Shown here: piece by piece, positions 15,885-23,390 of the stretch
How the letters are laid out: the number at the start of each line of letters is the position of its first letter
Numbering within the stretch: position 1 is the stretch's first letter
From: Priestia filamentosa
GTDB taxonomy: Bacteria > Bacillota > Bacilli > Bacillales > Bacillaceae_H
Length of the DNA: 64,000 nt
Direction of reading: 5' to 3'
NCBI RefSeq assembly: GCF_900177535.1
Contig: NZ_FXAJ01000002.1
Coordinates: forward strand, 806,001 to 870,000
Translations under genes and position numbers: made by a program
The notes under the pieces: model-generated
What the model was told of the DNA's origin: nothing
Database searches by the model: none
The model's input: only the letters and a program-made list of their open reading frames with translations

Positions 15885-16034
15885 TTCCACGTTAAGTGAA
15901 CTTCTTAAACTTAGTTTAACTCCACGTTAAGTGAAAGTCAACAACTTTATTTAACTTTTAGTGGAATTTATTTAACATAGCGTGAAATATTGATAATCTA
16001 TTATATATCTCGTGTAATACACTGCCTTACACGA
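15885..16034. promoter_or_regulatory. Divergent promoter/operator region of the lysogeny switch
   Basis: Four 16-base operator-like copies read in one direction as TTCACTTAACGTGGAA (15885-15900), TTCACTTAACGTGGAG (15920-15935), TTAACTTTTAGTGGAA (15951-15966) and TTAACATAGCGTGAAA (15972-15987). An early promoter on the minus strand (TTGACT, 17 bases, TAAACT) has the second copy in its spacer. The rightward promoter is TTGATA (15990-15995), 17 bases, TGTAAT (16013-16018), overlapped by the palindrome CGTGTAA...TTACACG (16011-16033). Confidence 0.75.
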
Positions 16035-16096
16035 ATGTACACAAACATTCACGACTTTACATAAACATTGGAAAAATGAAACGGTAGGTGATACTT

Positions 16097-16438
16097 ATGA
16101 TGACTTTAGGTAAGCGCCTAAAAGAAGAAAGGGAAAAACGTAAGTGGTCTCAGAAATTTGTTGCTGAAAAGCTAGGGATTACTAATACTGTGCTTTCTAA
16201 CTACGAACGTGACTACAGAGATCCTGATACAGAAAACCTAAAAAAGCTTGCAGAACTCTATGAAGTTTCGACTGATTATTTGTTAGGTAGAGAGACACCT
16301 TCTAAGGAAAAGCCAGATGTACAAGGTCTCTGGTTCTACGATATGGATGGTATTTCTAAAGAAGATTTAGAGGATATTGAAGAAGAACTCACTGAATATA
16401 TGGAATACTTACTTGCTAAGAAGAGAAAGAAGAAATAA
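16097..16438 (+). CDS. immR: ImmR-like phage immunity repressor
   Basis: 113 residues from ATG 16097 (AGGTG upstream). N-terminal XRE helix-turn-helix (WSQKFVAEKLGITNTVLSNYERDYRDPD, about 17-45) with the Bacillus ImmR/YqaE continuation LKKLAELYEVSTDYLLGR, then a short acidic and basic C-terminal part. It likely represses the early operon and is inactivated by the ImmA-type protease encoded downstream. Confidence 0.8.
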   Translation: MMTLGKRLKEEREKRKWSQKFVAEKLGITNTVLSNYERDYRDPDTENLKKLAELYEVSTDYLLGRETPSKEKPDVQGLWFYDMDGISKEDLEDIEEELTEYMEYLLAKKRKKK

Positions 16439-16530
16439 TTTTTTTAAAAAACAGCGTTAAGCAAAAGTATCGAAATGGATTCTCGTTTTTTATACATTTG
16501 CTTAAGGCTATTCCTTATCTTCTTCTTAAT

Positions 16531-16708
16531 ACGTTATTGACGTTATTAATGACGTTATTAATATAAGTTCATTACTTGTTCATTCTTGGTTTATTACTTG
16601 TTCATTACTGTAAAAAAATACAAGTGGTTAAACCTTAGAGCCACAAGGGATACAAGATTTGTCCGTTCATTACTTGTTCATTCTTGGTTCATTCCTTCAT
16701 CATTCTAA
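16531..16708. repeat. Short repeats in the 459-bp gap between immR and immA
   Basis: ACGTTATT occurs three times within 30 bases (16531-16559). A 25-base block beginning GTTCATTACTTGTTCATT occurs perfectly at 16567-16591 and 16665-16689, with a third partial copy at 16591-16610. No gene lies here. An inverted repeat TTAAGCAAA/TTTGCTTAA precedes the set near 16457-16506. Function unknown; could be protein-binding iterons. Confidence 0.65.
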
Positions 16709-16737
16709 AGTGTTTTCCTTTAGAACAAGAAAAAACC

Positions 16738-16746
16738 TGATATAAT
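16738..16746 (+). promoter_or_regulatory. Extended -10 promoter for immA
   Basis: TGATATAAT is a full extended -10 about 150 bases before the immA start. The long leader contains AAGTAAGT...ACTTACTT, an inverted repeat that could fold near the ribosome site. Confidence 0.5.
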
Positions 16747-16897
16747 AAGGTTTCGAAGAAAACATATAGAAAATTTCGAAATTTATAGTTTAGGTTTTCA
16801 TAGAGAGGTTAAGGGAGAAGTAAGTACTTTTTTTGCACAAAAGGTTAACTTACTTCTTTACCTTACAACGTATTTATCAAGGGGGCGCATTTATATT

Positions 16898-17407
16898 ATG
16901 GATTATCAGTACGTACCAACTCATCTAGAGGAATGGATTTCTAATGAATATATTAAGAGGCAGATTCTTACGCCTGAAGACTTAATAATTGAAAATATTG
17001 CCAAGTGCTTTCAAGTAGACTTATTCATTCGTGCTGGTCAAATTTATTCAGCTGAAGTAAACGGACAGTTTGTTATTTTTTTGCGTGAAGAAGAAACGCC
17101 ACAAAAGCAAAAGGAGAGATTCTTCCATGAATTGTGTCATCTCTTAATTCATTCTGGAAGACAACCAGACATGCCTATTCTTTTACGTGAGCTTCAAGAG
17201 AATCAAGCGGAGAATTTTGTTAAGTATGCTTCTCTCCCCTACCACATGTTATCCTACCTCAAAGAAGATGATATGTATCATACTTCCGAGTTATTTAATG
17301 TTTCTATTGACGTTTGCAAGGATCGTATGATTTCTTTGCAGAAAAGAAAACCCTATAAAAGAGGTTACATATTCCATCAATTAGTACCAGCGCTGTCCCG
17401 CTGTTAA
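16898..17407 (+). CDS. immA: ImmA/IrrE-family metalloprotease
   Basis: 169 residues. The zinc-protease motif HELCH is at 77-81 within ERFFHELCHLLIHSG. In ICEBs1 and related elements ImmA cleaves ImmR to trigger induction. Hydrophilic, no membrane segment. GGGGGCG precedes the ATG. It is separated from immR by a repeat-rich gap rather than overlapping it, unlike the usual immR-immA operon. Confidence 0.85.
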   Translation: MDYQYVPTHLEEWISNEYIKRQILTPEDLIIENIAKCFQVDLFIRAGQIYSAEVNGQFVIFLREEETPQKQKERFFHELCHLLIHSGRQPDMPILLRELQENQAENFVKYASLPYHMLSYLKEDDMYHTSELFNVSIDVCKDRMISLQKRKPYKRGYIFHQLVPALSRC

Positions 17408-17494
17408 TTTTTTACCCTTTTGTTGGTAAATTAGTCCTGTAGTTCTATTTTAATATTAAACTTCCAAAAATCTTATACTCAGGGGGAATTTACG

Positions 17495-18262
17495 TTGAAA
17501 AAGTTAGGAATTACATCATTAGCATTAGCTTTAACTCTAGGATTAGCTGCTTGTGGAAACTCCGAGAAAAGTTCTTCTGAAAGCTCAGAAACGAGTAGCC
17601 CTGATACAAAACCAGTAAGTCAACAAGAAGTATCTGTCAAAGTTACAGATAAAGTTTTCTATACTTGGGAAAACGAAGCCATTGGCGACATTCCGCAAAT
17701 TGTAGCTTATGCAGCTTTAAAAAACACAGGTAAAACATCCGTAGATGTAAGAAATACCAAACTTACCTATTTAGATAAAGATGGTGGAATACTACAAAGC
17801 ACTTCTGCAAGTCAAACACTAATTACTAGTATTGCCCCTTCAATGATTGCTCCAGGAGAAACTGCGTATCTAGCTATCTCTGAGGATGTTGGAGAAACAT
17901 TTAAAGATGTTGAAGATATTGAAGTTGAAGTATCTCCTGAACCTATTGATTTTGGTCTTAACACTTTGAAAGCTGAAAATGTAAAGGTAGTAAAGACTGA
18001 TGACTGGGGTGGAGATATACACGTTACAGGATATTTAAAAAACAGTATTGATCAAGAAGCACCTACGGTAGAGGCAGCTGCTGGGTTATATGATAAGAAC
18101 AATAAATTCATCGGTGCTATCTTCCCTGGCACTGATCATCAAATAAGTCTCCAAGCTAAGGATAAAACTAGCTTTCAATTAGGGGTTCCGTCATTCCCTT
18201 CTGACAGAGTCGAAGATGTAGATCATGCTGAGATTCAGGCAATGGCTGTAAAATTTGAATAA
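17495..18262 (+). CDS. Prophage lipoprotein (DUF5067-like)
   Basis: 255 residues with TTG start and AGGGGGAA upstream. Signal peptide with lipobox LAAC (Cys20), a Ser/Glu-rich linker to about 40, then two beta-rich halves resembling DUF5067/immunoglobulin-like domains (YAALKNTGKTSVDVRNTKLTY; HVTGYLKNSIDQEAPTVEAAAGL). It is anchored to the outer face of the membrane. It sits in the lysogeny module, so it is likely expressed from the prophage; superinfection exclusion is a reasonable but unproven role. Confidence 0.7.
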   Translation: MKKLGITSLALALTLGLAACGNSEKSSSESSETSSPDTKPVSQQEVSVKVTDKVFYTWENEAIGDIPQIVAYAALKNTGKTSVDVRNTKLTYLDKDGGILQSTSASQTLITSIAPSMIAPGETAYLAISEDVGETFKDVEDIEVEVSPEPIDFGLNTLKAENVKVVKTDDWGGDIHVTGYLKNSIDQEAPTVEAAAGLYDKNNKFIGAIFPGTDHQISLQAKDKTSFQLGVPSFPSDRVEDVDHAEIQAMAVKFE

Positions 18263-18269
18263 ATTATGA

Positions 18270-18293
18270 TTTGCCCTTTCGGGGGCTTTTCTT
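18270..18293 (+). terminator. Weak rho-independent terminator
   Basis: GCCC...GGGGC with a TTTCG loop followed by TTTTCTT, just after the lipoprotein stop. Confidence 0.5.
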
Positions 18294-18336
18294 ATAAAAT
18301 TAAACCGAACGTAGGTTTGTAAAGGAGGAGCATATA

Positions 18337-19530
18337 TTGGCGTATTTTCGAAAAATCAAATCTAAAACAGCTAAAAAAGGTTACACTTGGGGTTTTACTA
18401 TGGATGTAGGGATAGACCCAGTCACAGGAAAACGAAAGCAAACTTCAAGACGTGGCTTTACAACTAAATCCGAAGCAGAAGTCGCTTATCACAAATTAAA
18501 GGATCAGATTTATAAAGGCTTGAAACTCGAATCAAATGACGTTTTGTTTAAAGATGTATTAGCAGACTGGTTAGAAATGTATAAAAAGACCGTAAAAGTT
18601 AGCACTATCAAATCACGTAGAAATTTAATTAATCATCTACTTCATTATTTTGGAGATATGAAACTTAAAAATATTAAGCGTCCTATGTATCAGCAAATGT
18701 TGAACGATTTTTATAAAAAAGGTTATTCTCTCAATTCAATATCCAGTCTTCATACGACTGCAAATATGATTTTTAAACGTGCTTTAGAATTGGAACTTAT
18801 CCACCAAAGCCCTACTGATTTTGCTAAGTTACCTAAAAAACAAGTGACTGTAGAGGAAATAGAAAGTAAAGAGTCAAAAATTCGGTTTCTTGAGAAAGAA
18901 GAATTAATGGAGTTTCTCAAAATGGCTAAAACAGAAGGTTTATACTTGGATTATCAATTATTTTCTACCCTTTCCTATACAGGAATGCGGATTGGAGAAA
19001 GTTTGGCTTTAAAGTGGACAGATATCAATTTTGAGGAAGGTACAATTAGTATTACAAAAACGTTGTTTAATCCAACAAATCATGAAACGAAATATCAATT
19101 ACTCACGCCTAAAACAAATAAATCTATTCGGACTATTTTTATTGACGAATCTATTCAGGCTATCCTAAAGAAGCATAGAGTACAACAATCTCAATATAAG
19201 TTAATGTCAGGTACCGATTATGTAAATGAAGACTTTGTATTTGCTAAGTTAAGTGGGCATCCGTTAACAGTAAAACTTGCTGGTGAACGGATGAAACGAA
19301 TTTTGAAGAAAACATCTTTAGAAAAAGATATCACGCCTCACTGCTTACGTCATACACATACTTCCCTTCTTATTGAAGCAGGAGCTGGGATAAAAGAAAT
19401 ACAAGAAATACTAGGCCATGGTGATGTACAAACAACTATGAACATCTATGCTCATATGACAAAAGATTTAAAAGAAAAGACCTCTCAGAAATTCGGTGAA
19501 TTAATGAAAGGCCTCTCGGAAAATCTCTAG
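18337..19530 (+). CDS. int: Tyrosine site-specific integrase
   Basis: 397 residues, TTG start 6 bases after AAAGGAGGAG. Domains: AP2-like arm-binding (about 1-65, YTWGFTMDVGIDPVTGKRKQTSRRGF), core-binding (65-165) and catalytic (175-385). Catalytic residues seen: R218 in GMRIGES, H335 and R338 in HCLRH, H361 in LGHGDV, and nucleophile Y371 in NIYAH. It integrates and excises the phage. The gene ends 85 bases from the chromosome junction. Confidence 0.95.
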   Translation: MAYFRKIKSKTAKKGYTWGFTMDVGIDPVTGKRKQTSRRGFTTKSEAEVAYHKLKDQIYKGLKLESNDVLFKDVLADWLEMYKKTVKVSTIKSRRNLINHLLHYFGDMKLKNIKRPMYQQMLNDFYKKGYSLNSISSLHTTANMIFKRALELELIHQSPTDFAKLPKKQVTVEEIESKESKIRFLEKEELMEFLKMAKTEGLYLDYQLFSTLSYTGMRIGESLALKWTDINFEEGTISITKTLFNPTNHETKYQLLTPKTNKSIRTIFIDESIQAILKKHRVQQSQYKLMSGTDYVNEDFVFAKLSGHPLTVKLAGERMKRILKKTSLEKDITPHCLRHTHTSLLIEAGAGIKEIQEILGHGDVQTTMNIYAHMTKDLKEKTSQKFGELMKGLSENL

Positions 19531-19540
19531 TTTTTAACCA

Positions 19541-19560
19541 AATGTGGTCAGAATGTGGTC
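19541..19560. repeat. AATGTGGTC direct repeats between int and att
   Basis: AATGTGGTC occurs at 19541-19549 and 19552-19560, an 11-base period. Its place between integrase and junction suits arm-type integrase or excisionase sites. Confidence 0.45.
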
Positions 19561-19573
19561 GTTTTGCAATCAA

Positions 19574-19602
19574 ACCTCTTACGAACCTTGTTATATCAAG
19601 GT
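19574..19602 (+). terminator. Terminator after integrase
   Basis: AACCTTG/CAAGGTT with a 6-base loop, then TTTTCTT. It prevents read-through from int into the broken chromosomal gene. Confidence 0.6.
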
Positions 19603-19604
19603 TT

Positions 19605-19640
19605 TCTTCCCTTTCAGGAACCATTGGGAACATGCCTCCT
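19605..19640. other. Prophage-chromosome junction (att site)
   Basis: Similarity of the minus strand to zinc alcohol dehydrogenase stops at about 19615, after the codons for MFPMVP; left of it the frame no longer fits. The core crossover is probably within CAGGAACCATTGGGAACAT (19615-19633). The exact core needs the other phage end, outside the window. Confidence 0.65.
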
Positions 19641-19819
19641 CCCCATTCATCAAAAGCACTATGAATATCAGAGTGACAAATTCCACTGAACTTAATATCA
19701 ATTAACACATCGTCTGGACGTAATGCTCTTCTTTCTATTGTTGTTGTTTCAAATGGTGCTTTCGCATTTGCAACACTTAATACACGTGTTGGCGTTGTGT
19801 TTGTATGTTGATTACACAT
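19615..19819 (-). pseudogene. 5' fragment of zinc-dependent alcohol dehydrogenase, split by the prophage
   Basis: The first 68 codons match the N-terminus of the NAD(P)-dependent zinc alcohol dehydrogenase family (YjgB/AdhA-like): VLSVANAKAPFETTTIERR, DVLIDIKFSGICHSDIHSAFDEWGG. The catalytic zinc cysteine (GICHSD, residue 48) is present. After VP the frame continues into phage DNA to a stop at 19436. The rest of the gene should lie beyond the left prophage end. The gene is inactive in the lysogen unless the phage excises. Confidence 0.85.
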
Positions 19820-19874
19820 AAGGAATAACCCAATCCTTTCTCAATAATTTGTTATGCTGTAAGGTTACAAAACT

Positions 19875-19905
19875 ATCATAATCCTTAAAGTACACTTTAA
19901 GGCAA
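19875..19905 (-). promoter_or_regulatory. MerR-type promoter of the interrupted dehydrogenase
   Basis: Minus strand: -35 TTGCCT (19905-19900), 19-base spacer, -10 TATGAT (19880-19875). The spacer holds the palindrome CCTTAAAGT-GT-ACTTTAAGG (19883-19902). A 19-base spacer with a central palindrome is the hallmark of MerR-family activation; AdhR of Bacillus controls such genes in response to aldehydes. Confidence 0.75.
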
Positions 19906-20117
19906 GAGATTTTCCTCAAATATTTTAAATCTATGGAAAAGAACCTTCTTTTTCTCTATTTTCTTTGCAGAAAGCTATTAGAGAGAAAATCTAATAAAGT
20001 TTCTTTCAAAGTAAGATGCTCATTTTATAGATAGATTGTTTTTTCTCTACTATATTCTCTTTTCTAGGCATAAAAATAATATAAATTGTCACTATTTAGA
20101 GGGGGGAGTTTTTAACT

Positions 20118-20450
20118 TTGAATAAAAAAGCAAATAAATATCATCAAAATCTTGTTGACCAACCAGGATATGTTAATCATATGCCTGCTTCTCATTCTCC
20201 TATTTATCCCATTGCAGGGGTTCCGCAACCTAACCAATATGTAACAGGATTAGATCCTGTATTTGTGCAGCATCTAAGTAGACATCAAGGTCAAAAAATT
20301 GCGGTGATGACAACAGGAGGTAGAATTGAAGGAATAAATGCTGGAGTTGCTGTAGATCATATTCAAATTAATCTGGAAGACCGTTCTACCCATATCCGAA
20401 TCTCACAAATCATTTATTTTGAAGGTCCTTTGGCTTCTTACAGAAAATAA
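20118..20450 (+). CDS. DUF2642 domain protein
   Basis: 110 residues, TTG start after GGGGGGAG. The N-terminal half is Pro/His/Tyr-rich (HMPASHSPIYPIAGVPQPNQY) and the C-terminal half is a small beta domain (FVQHLSRHQGQKIAVMTTGGRIEGINAGVAVDHIQINLED) of the Sm-like DUF2642 type. Relatives in Bacillus are often spore-related, but that is not shown here. It stands alone with a terminator at 20488-20534. Confidence 0.7.
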   Translation: MNKKANKYHQNLVDQPGYVNHMPASHSPIYPIAGVPQPNQYVTGLDPVFVQHLSRHQGQKIAVMTTGGRIEGINAGVAVDHIQINLEDRSTHIRISQIIYFEGPLASYRK

Positions 20451-20487
20451 ATAATTGATAATAACATCTTGACTTCTTTTCATAAAA

Positions 20488-20534
20488 AACAACTACCTTT
20501 GCTCATTTCAAGAAAAGGTTGTTGTCTCTTTTTC
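20488..20534 (+). terminator. Rho-independent terminator
   Basis: ACAACTACCTTT pairs with AAAGGTTGTTGT and is followed by CTCTTTTTC. Confidence 0.7.
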
Positions 20535-20651
20535 ATTCTATTTAAAAATGAAAAGTAGATAGTTAGTATGGTTTTTAGAAGGTTCCGCTTTCTTCATATT
20601 ACTTCCCCTTATAAAAGGTAACCATCAAAATACAGTATAGTACTTCTACTA

Positions 20652-21188
20652 CTAATCAATAATCGTTATTTTTTCTACAATATCTTCACGCGGCTGAGCC
20701 TCTGGAACGTTATCGAATTTACCAACCATTAATATACCGACAATCTTTTCGTTTTCTCCTACTCCTACGGATTGTTGGAAGGATGAATTGTGAATTAATT
20801 TTCCAGTTTTCCATAAAACACCGATTTTGTTTTCCCAAGCTAACAGAAGGAAATTCTGAATTAAAGCAGCTACAGCGCTAAGGTCTTCTTCTTGTTTTAA
20901 AGGATCTGTATTTTCAGGCATGATTACCACAATATTAGCCTGAGCTTGAGTGAACTTTTCTATTTTCTTAGAAGGAATATTATCGGATGATTGAAGTAAA
21001 ATATCCCTAAGTTTTTCTTTGCCATCTCCATGAAACAATACAAAACGCCAAGGTTCACGTAACTTATGATTTGGAGCCCATGTTGCGTCTCTTAGCATCT
21101 CAATTATGGTATCTAAAGAGATAACCTCATTATTAAAATTTCTAATTGTTCGTCTCTGTTTAATAATTTCCCTTATTGATGTAGTCAT
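20652..21188 (-). CDS. Nitroreductase-family flavoprotein
   Basis: 178 residues from the ATG at 21188 (GAGGAGAGAACAAT upstream). FMN-binding features: IKQRRTIRNF at the N-terminus, DATWAPNHKLREPWRFVLF (about 34-52), AVAALIQNFLLLAWENKIGVLWKTG and GILMVGKFD. Such enzymes reduce nitro compounds, quinones or related acceptors with NAD(P)H; the substrate cannot be read from sequence. Monocistronic. Confidence 0.85.
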   Translation of the reverse strand: MTTSIREIIKQRRTIRNFNNEVISLDTIIEMLRDATWAPNHKLREPWRFVLFHGDGKEKLRDILLQSSDNIPSKKIEKFTQAQANIVVIMPENTDPLKQEEDLSAVAALIQNFLLLAWENKIGVLWKTGKLIHNSSFQQSVGVGENEKIVGILMVGKFDNVPEAQPREDIVEKITIID

Positions 21189-21268
21189 ATTGTTCTCTCC
21201 TCGTATTATGTAATAACCATTTCTCTGTAACATTTTTTAAAGCTAAAATGGACAATCAATGTTTAGAC

Positions 21269-21673
21269 TTAAGAGGTTTTATCAGTGTTATTCTTTATAA
21301 AAAAGCGAATAGCTTGCGATATATCCATCTTATGTTTTGAACAAAAGTTCAGTAAAGCTTCATACGTATTTTCATCTAATCTCACATGAATAGAGTGGTT
21401 AAGGTTCCCCTTCTCTTCTTTTAGAAAATGTTTCTTTCCTCCATGTTTATGTTTCCCTCTTTTTCGATGAAAAGAGATAGTAACAGACCCCTGTTCCTTA
21501 ATAGCCTTATCACCTTCATTTTCTATCCAAACCTCTTGTATGTGGTGTTCATAGTTTTCAAGATGGTTGTTTAGTTCTTCTCCTTCTATCCCTTTTCTTT
21601 TCGCTTTATGAACAAATTTTCTTTTCATAAATTCTTCATACTGGGTATAACTCTTAAATGTTATGGTTCTCAT
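21269..21673 (-). CDS. Histidine-rich protein with ribbon-helix-helix-like C-terminus, Fur-type promoter
   Basis: 134 residues. Basic N-terminus (YTQYEEFMKRKFVHKAKRKG), a His/Lys/Gly-rich middle (HRKRGKHKHGGKKH) and a C-terminal HSIHVRLDENTYEALLNFCSKHKMDISQAIRFFIKN that looks like a ribbon-helix-helix DNA-binding or CopG-like fold. The double Fur-box palindrome at 21712-21762 overlaps its promoter, so it is probably iron-repressed. The ribosome site is poor. Function unknown. Confidence 0.6.
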   Translation of the reverse strand: MRTITFKSYTQYEEFMKRKFVHKAKRKGIEGEELNNHLENYEHHIQEVWIENEGDKAIKEQGSVTISFHRKRGKHKHGGKKHFLKEEKGNLNHSIHVRLDENTYEALLNFCSKHKMDISQAIRFFIKNNTDKTS

Positions 21674-21711
21674 TTCAGTTCACCATTTCTATTCTTTGTA
21701 TATGGAGGTCC

Positions 21712-21762
21712 ATCTAATTGATAACAATTATTTTGTGTAACGATAATTGTTATCAATTAGAT
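21712..21762 (-). promoter_or_regulatory. Double Fur-box palindrome over a promoter
   Basis: A 20-bp perfect inverted repeat (arms 21712-21731 and 21743-21762, spacer 11). Each arm carries a near match (12 of 14 defined positions) to the Fur box TGATAATNATTATCA. A minus-strand -35 TTGATA and a -10 AATAAT lie within it. Confidence 0.75.
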
Positions 21763-21805
21763 TAAATAAATCATAAGCTAGATTTTATTACTTGTCAATG
21801 CATGA

Positions 21806-21862
21806 TAAAAAACTGCACCTCCAATTATTAGCTTTGTCTAACAATTGGGGTGCAGTTTTTTA
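21806..21862. terminator. Bidirectional terminator
   Basis: AAAAAACTGCACCTCCAATT pairs with AATTGGGGTGCAGTTTTTT. It ends the iron-type alcohol dehydrogenase transcript on the minus strand. Confidence 0.85.
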
Positions 21863-21883
21863 TCAGCAGTTTCTTATATTCAT

Positions 21884-23053
21884 TTACCTTGTATCTGCTC
21901 TATATGCTTCTTCATAAATCTTCTCAATTTCTTTAACCGTTAACCATCTTGGATTATTGTTGAGCAGACGATCAATTTTACTTGCTTCTTCTGCGAGGTT
22001 TGGAATATCTTCCGCAGTAACCCCTACATCTTTTAAACTAGACGGAATTTCTATATCTTGGGCTAATTGCGTTAATGCGTAAACCGTACAATTAGCTGCT
22101 TCCCTCAACGAAAGACCTTCTATATTTTCCCCTAATGCTTTTGCAACTTCTGCAAATTTTTCTAAATCGGTCACCACATTATATTTCATTACAAAAGGAA
22201 GAAGAAGAGAATTTGCGACCCCATGAGGAACTTTAAATTTCCCGCCAAGTGGATAAGCAAGTGCATGAACTGCTCCAACGCCTGCATTACCTAGTGAAAT
22301 ACCTGCAAGCAAACTACCCATCGCCATATCTTCACGTGCCTGTACGTCTTTCCCATTGTACACTGCTTTGCGTAAAGAACGAGAAATTAGTTTAATCGCT
22401 TGTAAAGCGATTCCATCCGTTAGTTCTCCAGCGCGAATAGCTGTATAAGATTCAACAGCATGAACAAGAGCATCCATCCCTGTTGCTGCAGTTACTGATG
22501 GAGGAACAGTTAACGTTAATGATGGATCTACAATTGCTACTTTAGGAAGAAGATAAGGACTAACAATTCCTTTTTTCACCTTATCCCGTACATCTGTAAA
22601 AATAGCGTTGTACGTAACTTCAGATCCTGTTCCAGCAGTAGTAGGCACTAGAATTGTAGGAATTCCTGCATTTTGGACCTTTTCAATTCCTACCAAGTCT
22701 CGTACATTCTCTTGATTAGTTAACATAATGGAAAGAACTTTGGTGGCATCAAGCACGCTCCCTCCTCCTACACCAATAAGGAGGTCATATTCTTTTTCTT
22801 CAAGTTGAATCATCATTTGTTCTAAGTTCTCAAATGGAGGCTCAGGCATTACTTCATCCATAGTGTCTACAGCTAAATCAATCTCTTCTAAAGAGGAAAT
22901 AACTCTAGATAGGAGACCAGTCTGTTGAATAACCTTATCTGTTATAATCATAGCTTTTTTTGATTCTAACTTTTTAGCTTCTTCCCCTATTTTAGAGATA
23001 GAGTCCCTTCCTGTAATTAAAGTTTGAGCTGTTCGAAAATAAGAAATGGTCAT
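21884..23053 (-). CDS. Iron-containing alcohol dehydrogenase
   Basis: 389 residues, typical length. NAD-binding GVGGGSVLDATKV (about 96-108), TTAGTGSEVT (about 140), metal ligands in GMDALVHAVESYTA (about 193-206) and HALAYPLGGKFKVPHG (about 263-278). It oxidises alcohols or reduces aldehydes in the cytoplasm; the substrate is unknown. It is near the broken zinc dehydrogenase and could partly replace it. Its promoter region lies within 23054-23110. Confidence 0.92.
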   Translation of the reverse strand: MTISYFRTAQTLITGRDSISKIGEEAKKLESKKAMIITDKVIQQTGLLSRVISSLEEIDLAVDTMDEVMPEPPFENLEQMMIQLEEKEYDLLIGVGGGSVLDATKVLSIMLTNQENVRDLVGIEKVQNAGIPTILVPTTAGTGSEVTYNAIFTDVRDKVKKGIVSPYLLPKVAIVDPSLTLTVPPSVTAATGMDALVHAVESYTAIRAGELTDGIALQAIKLISRSLRKAVYNGKDVQAREDMAMGSLLAGISLGNAGVGAVHALAYPLGGKFKVPHGVANSLLLPFVMKYNVVTDLEKFAEVAKALGENIEGLSLREAANCTVYALTQLAQDIEIPSSLKDVGVTAEDIPNLAEEASKIDRLLNNNPRWLTVKEIEKIYEEAYRADTR

Positions 23054-23390
23054 AATACTTCCTCCCTATAGTAACTTGACACTCGTAAATTTAAGTTCAG
23101 TTATACTTTGTTTCTTAACTTAACGCTGAATTTTTTTAAAAACTTACTATTAAAAGAAATTTTCGTTTTCTCTTTGGAGACCTTTAAAATTGGTACATTT
23201 GACGAAAAAAGGCTTTGTAAATCGTTTGGATTACATAGGAGGAAATGCTTTTATTTCATAGTTAGTGGAGGGGGTTTTTTAGAGAGTCAATGAAACTATA
23301 AAAAAGGAATCATAGCAAAAGCCATTCAAAACTTATTCTGAATGGCTTTTGTCTTAGTAAACAAAATAATTATTTTTATATATGATATAC
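23054..23390. other. Intergenic region with a hairpin, no supported gene
   Basis: A 61-codon plus-strand frame (23108-23293) lacks a ribosome site and looks random. A perfect hairpin AAAAGCCATTCA/TGAATGGCTTTT (23317-23350) is a good terminator in either direction, but no clear gene feeds it. Confidence 0.5.

Noticed and set aside
16531-16708. CRISPR-like array
   Set aside because: Repeats vary in length and spacing, spacers are not of uniform size, and no cas genes are present.
19436-19819. Full 127-residue gene
   Set aside because: Only the first 68 codons match a protein family; the rest reads into phage DNA antisense to int.
23108-23293. 61-codon plus-strand frame
   Set aside because: No ribosome site, composition of random AT-rich DNA, no motif.
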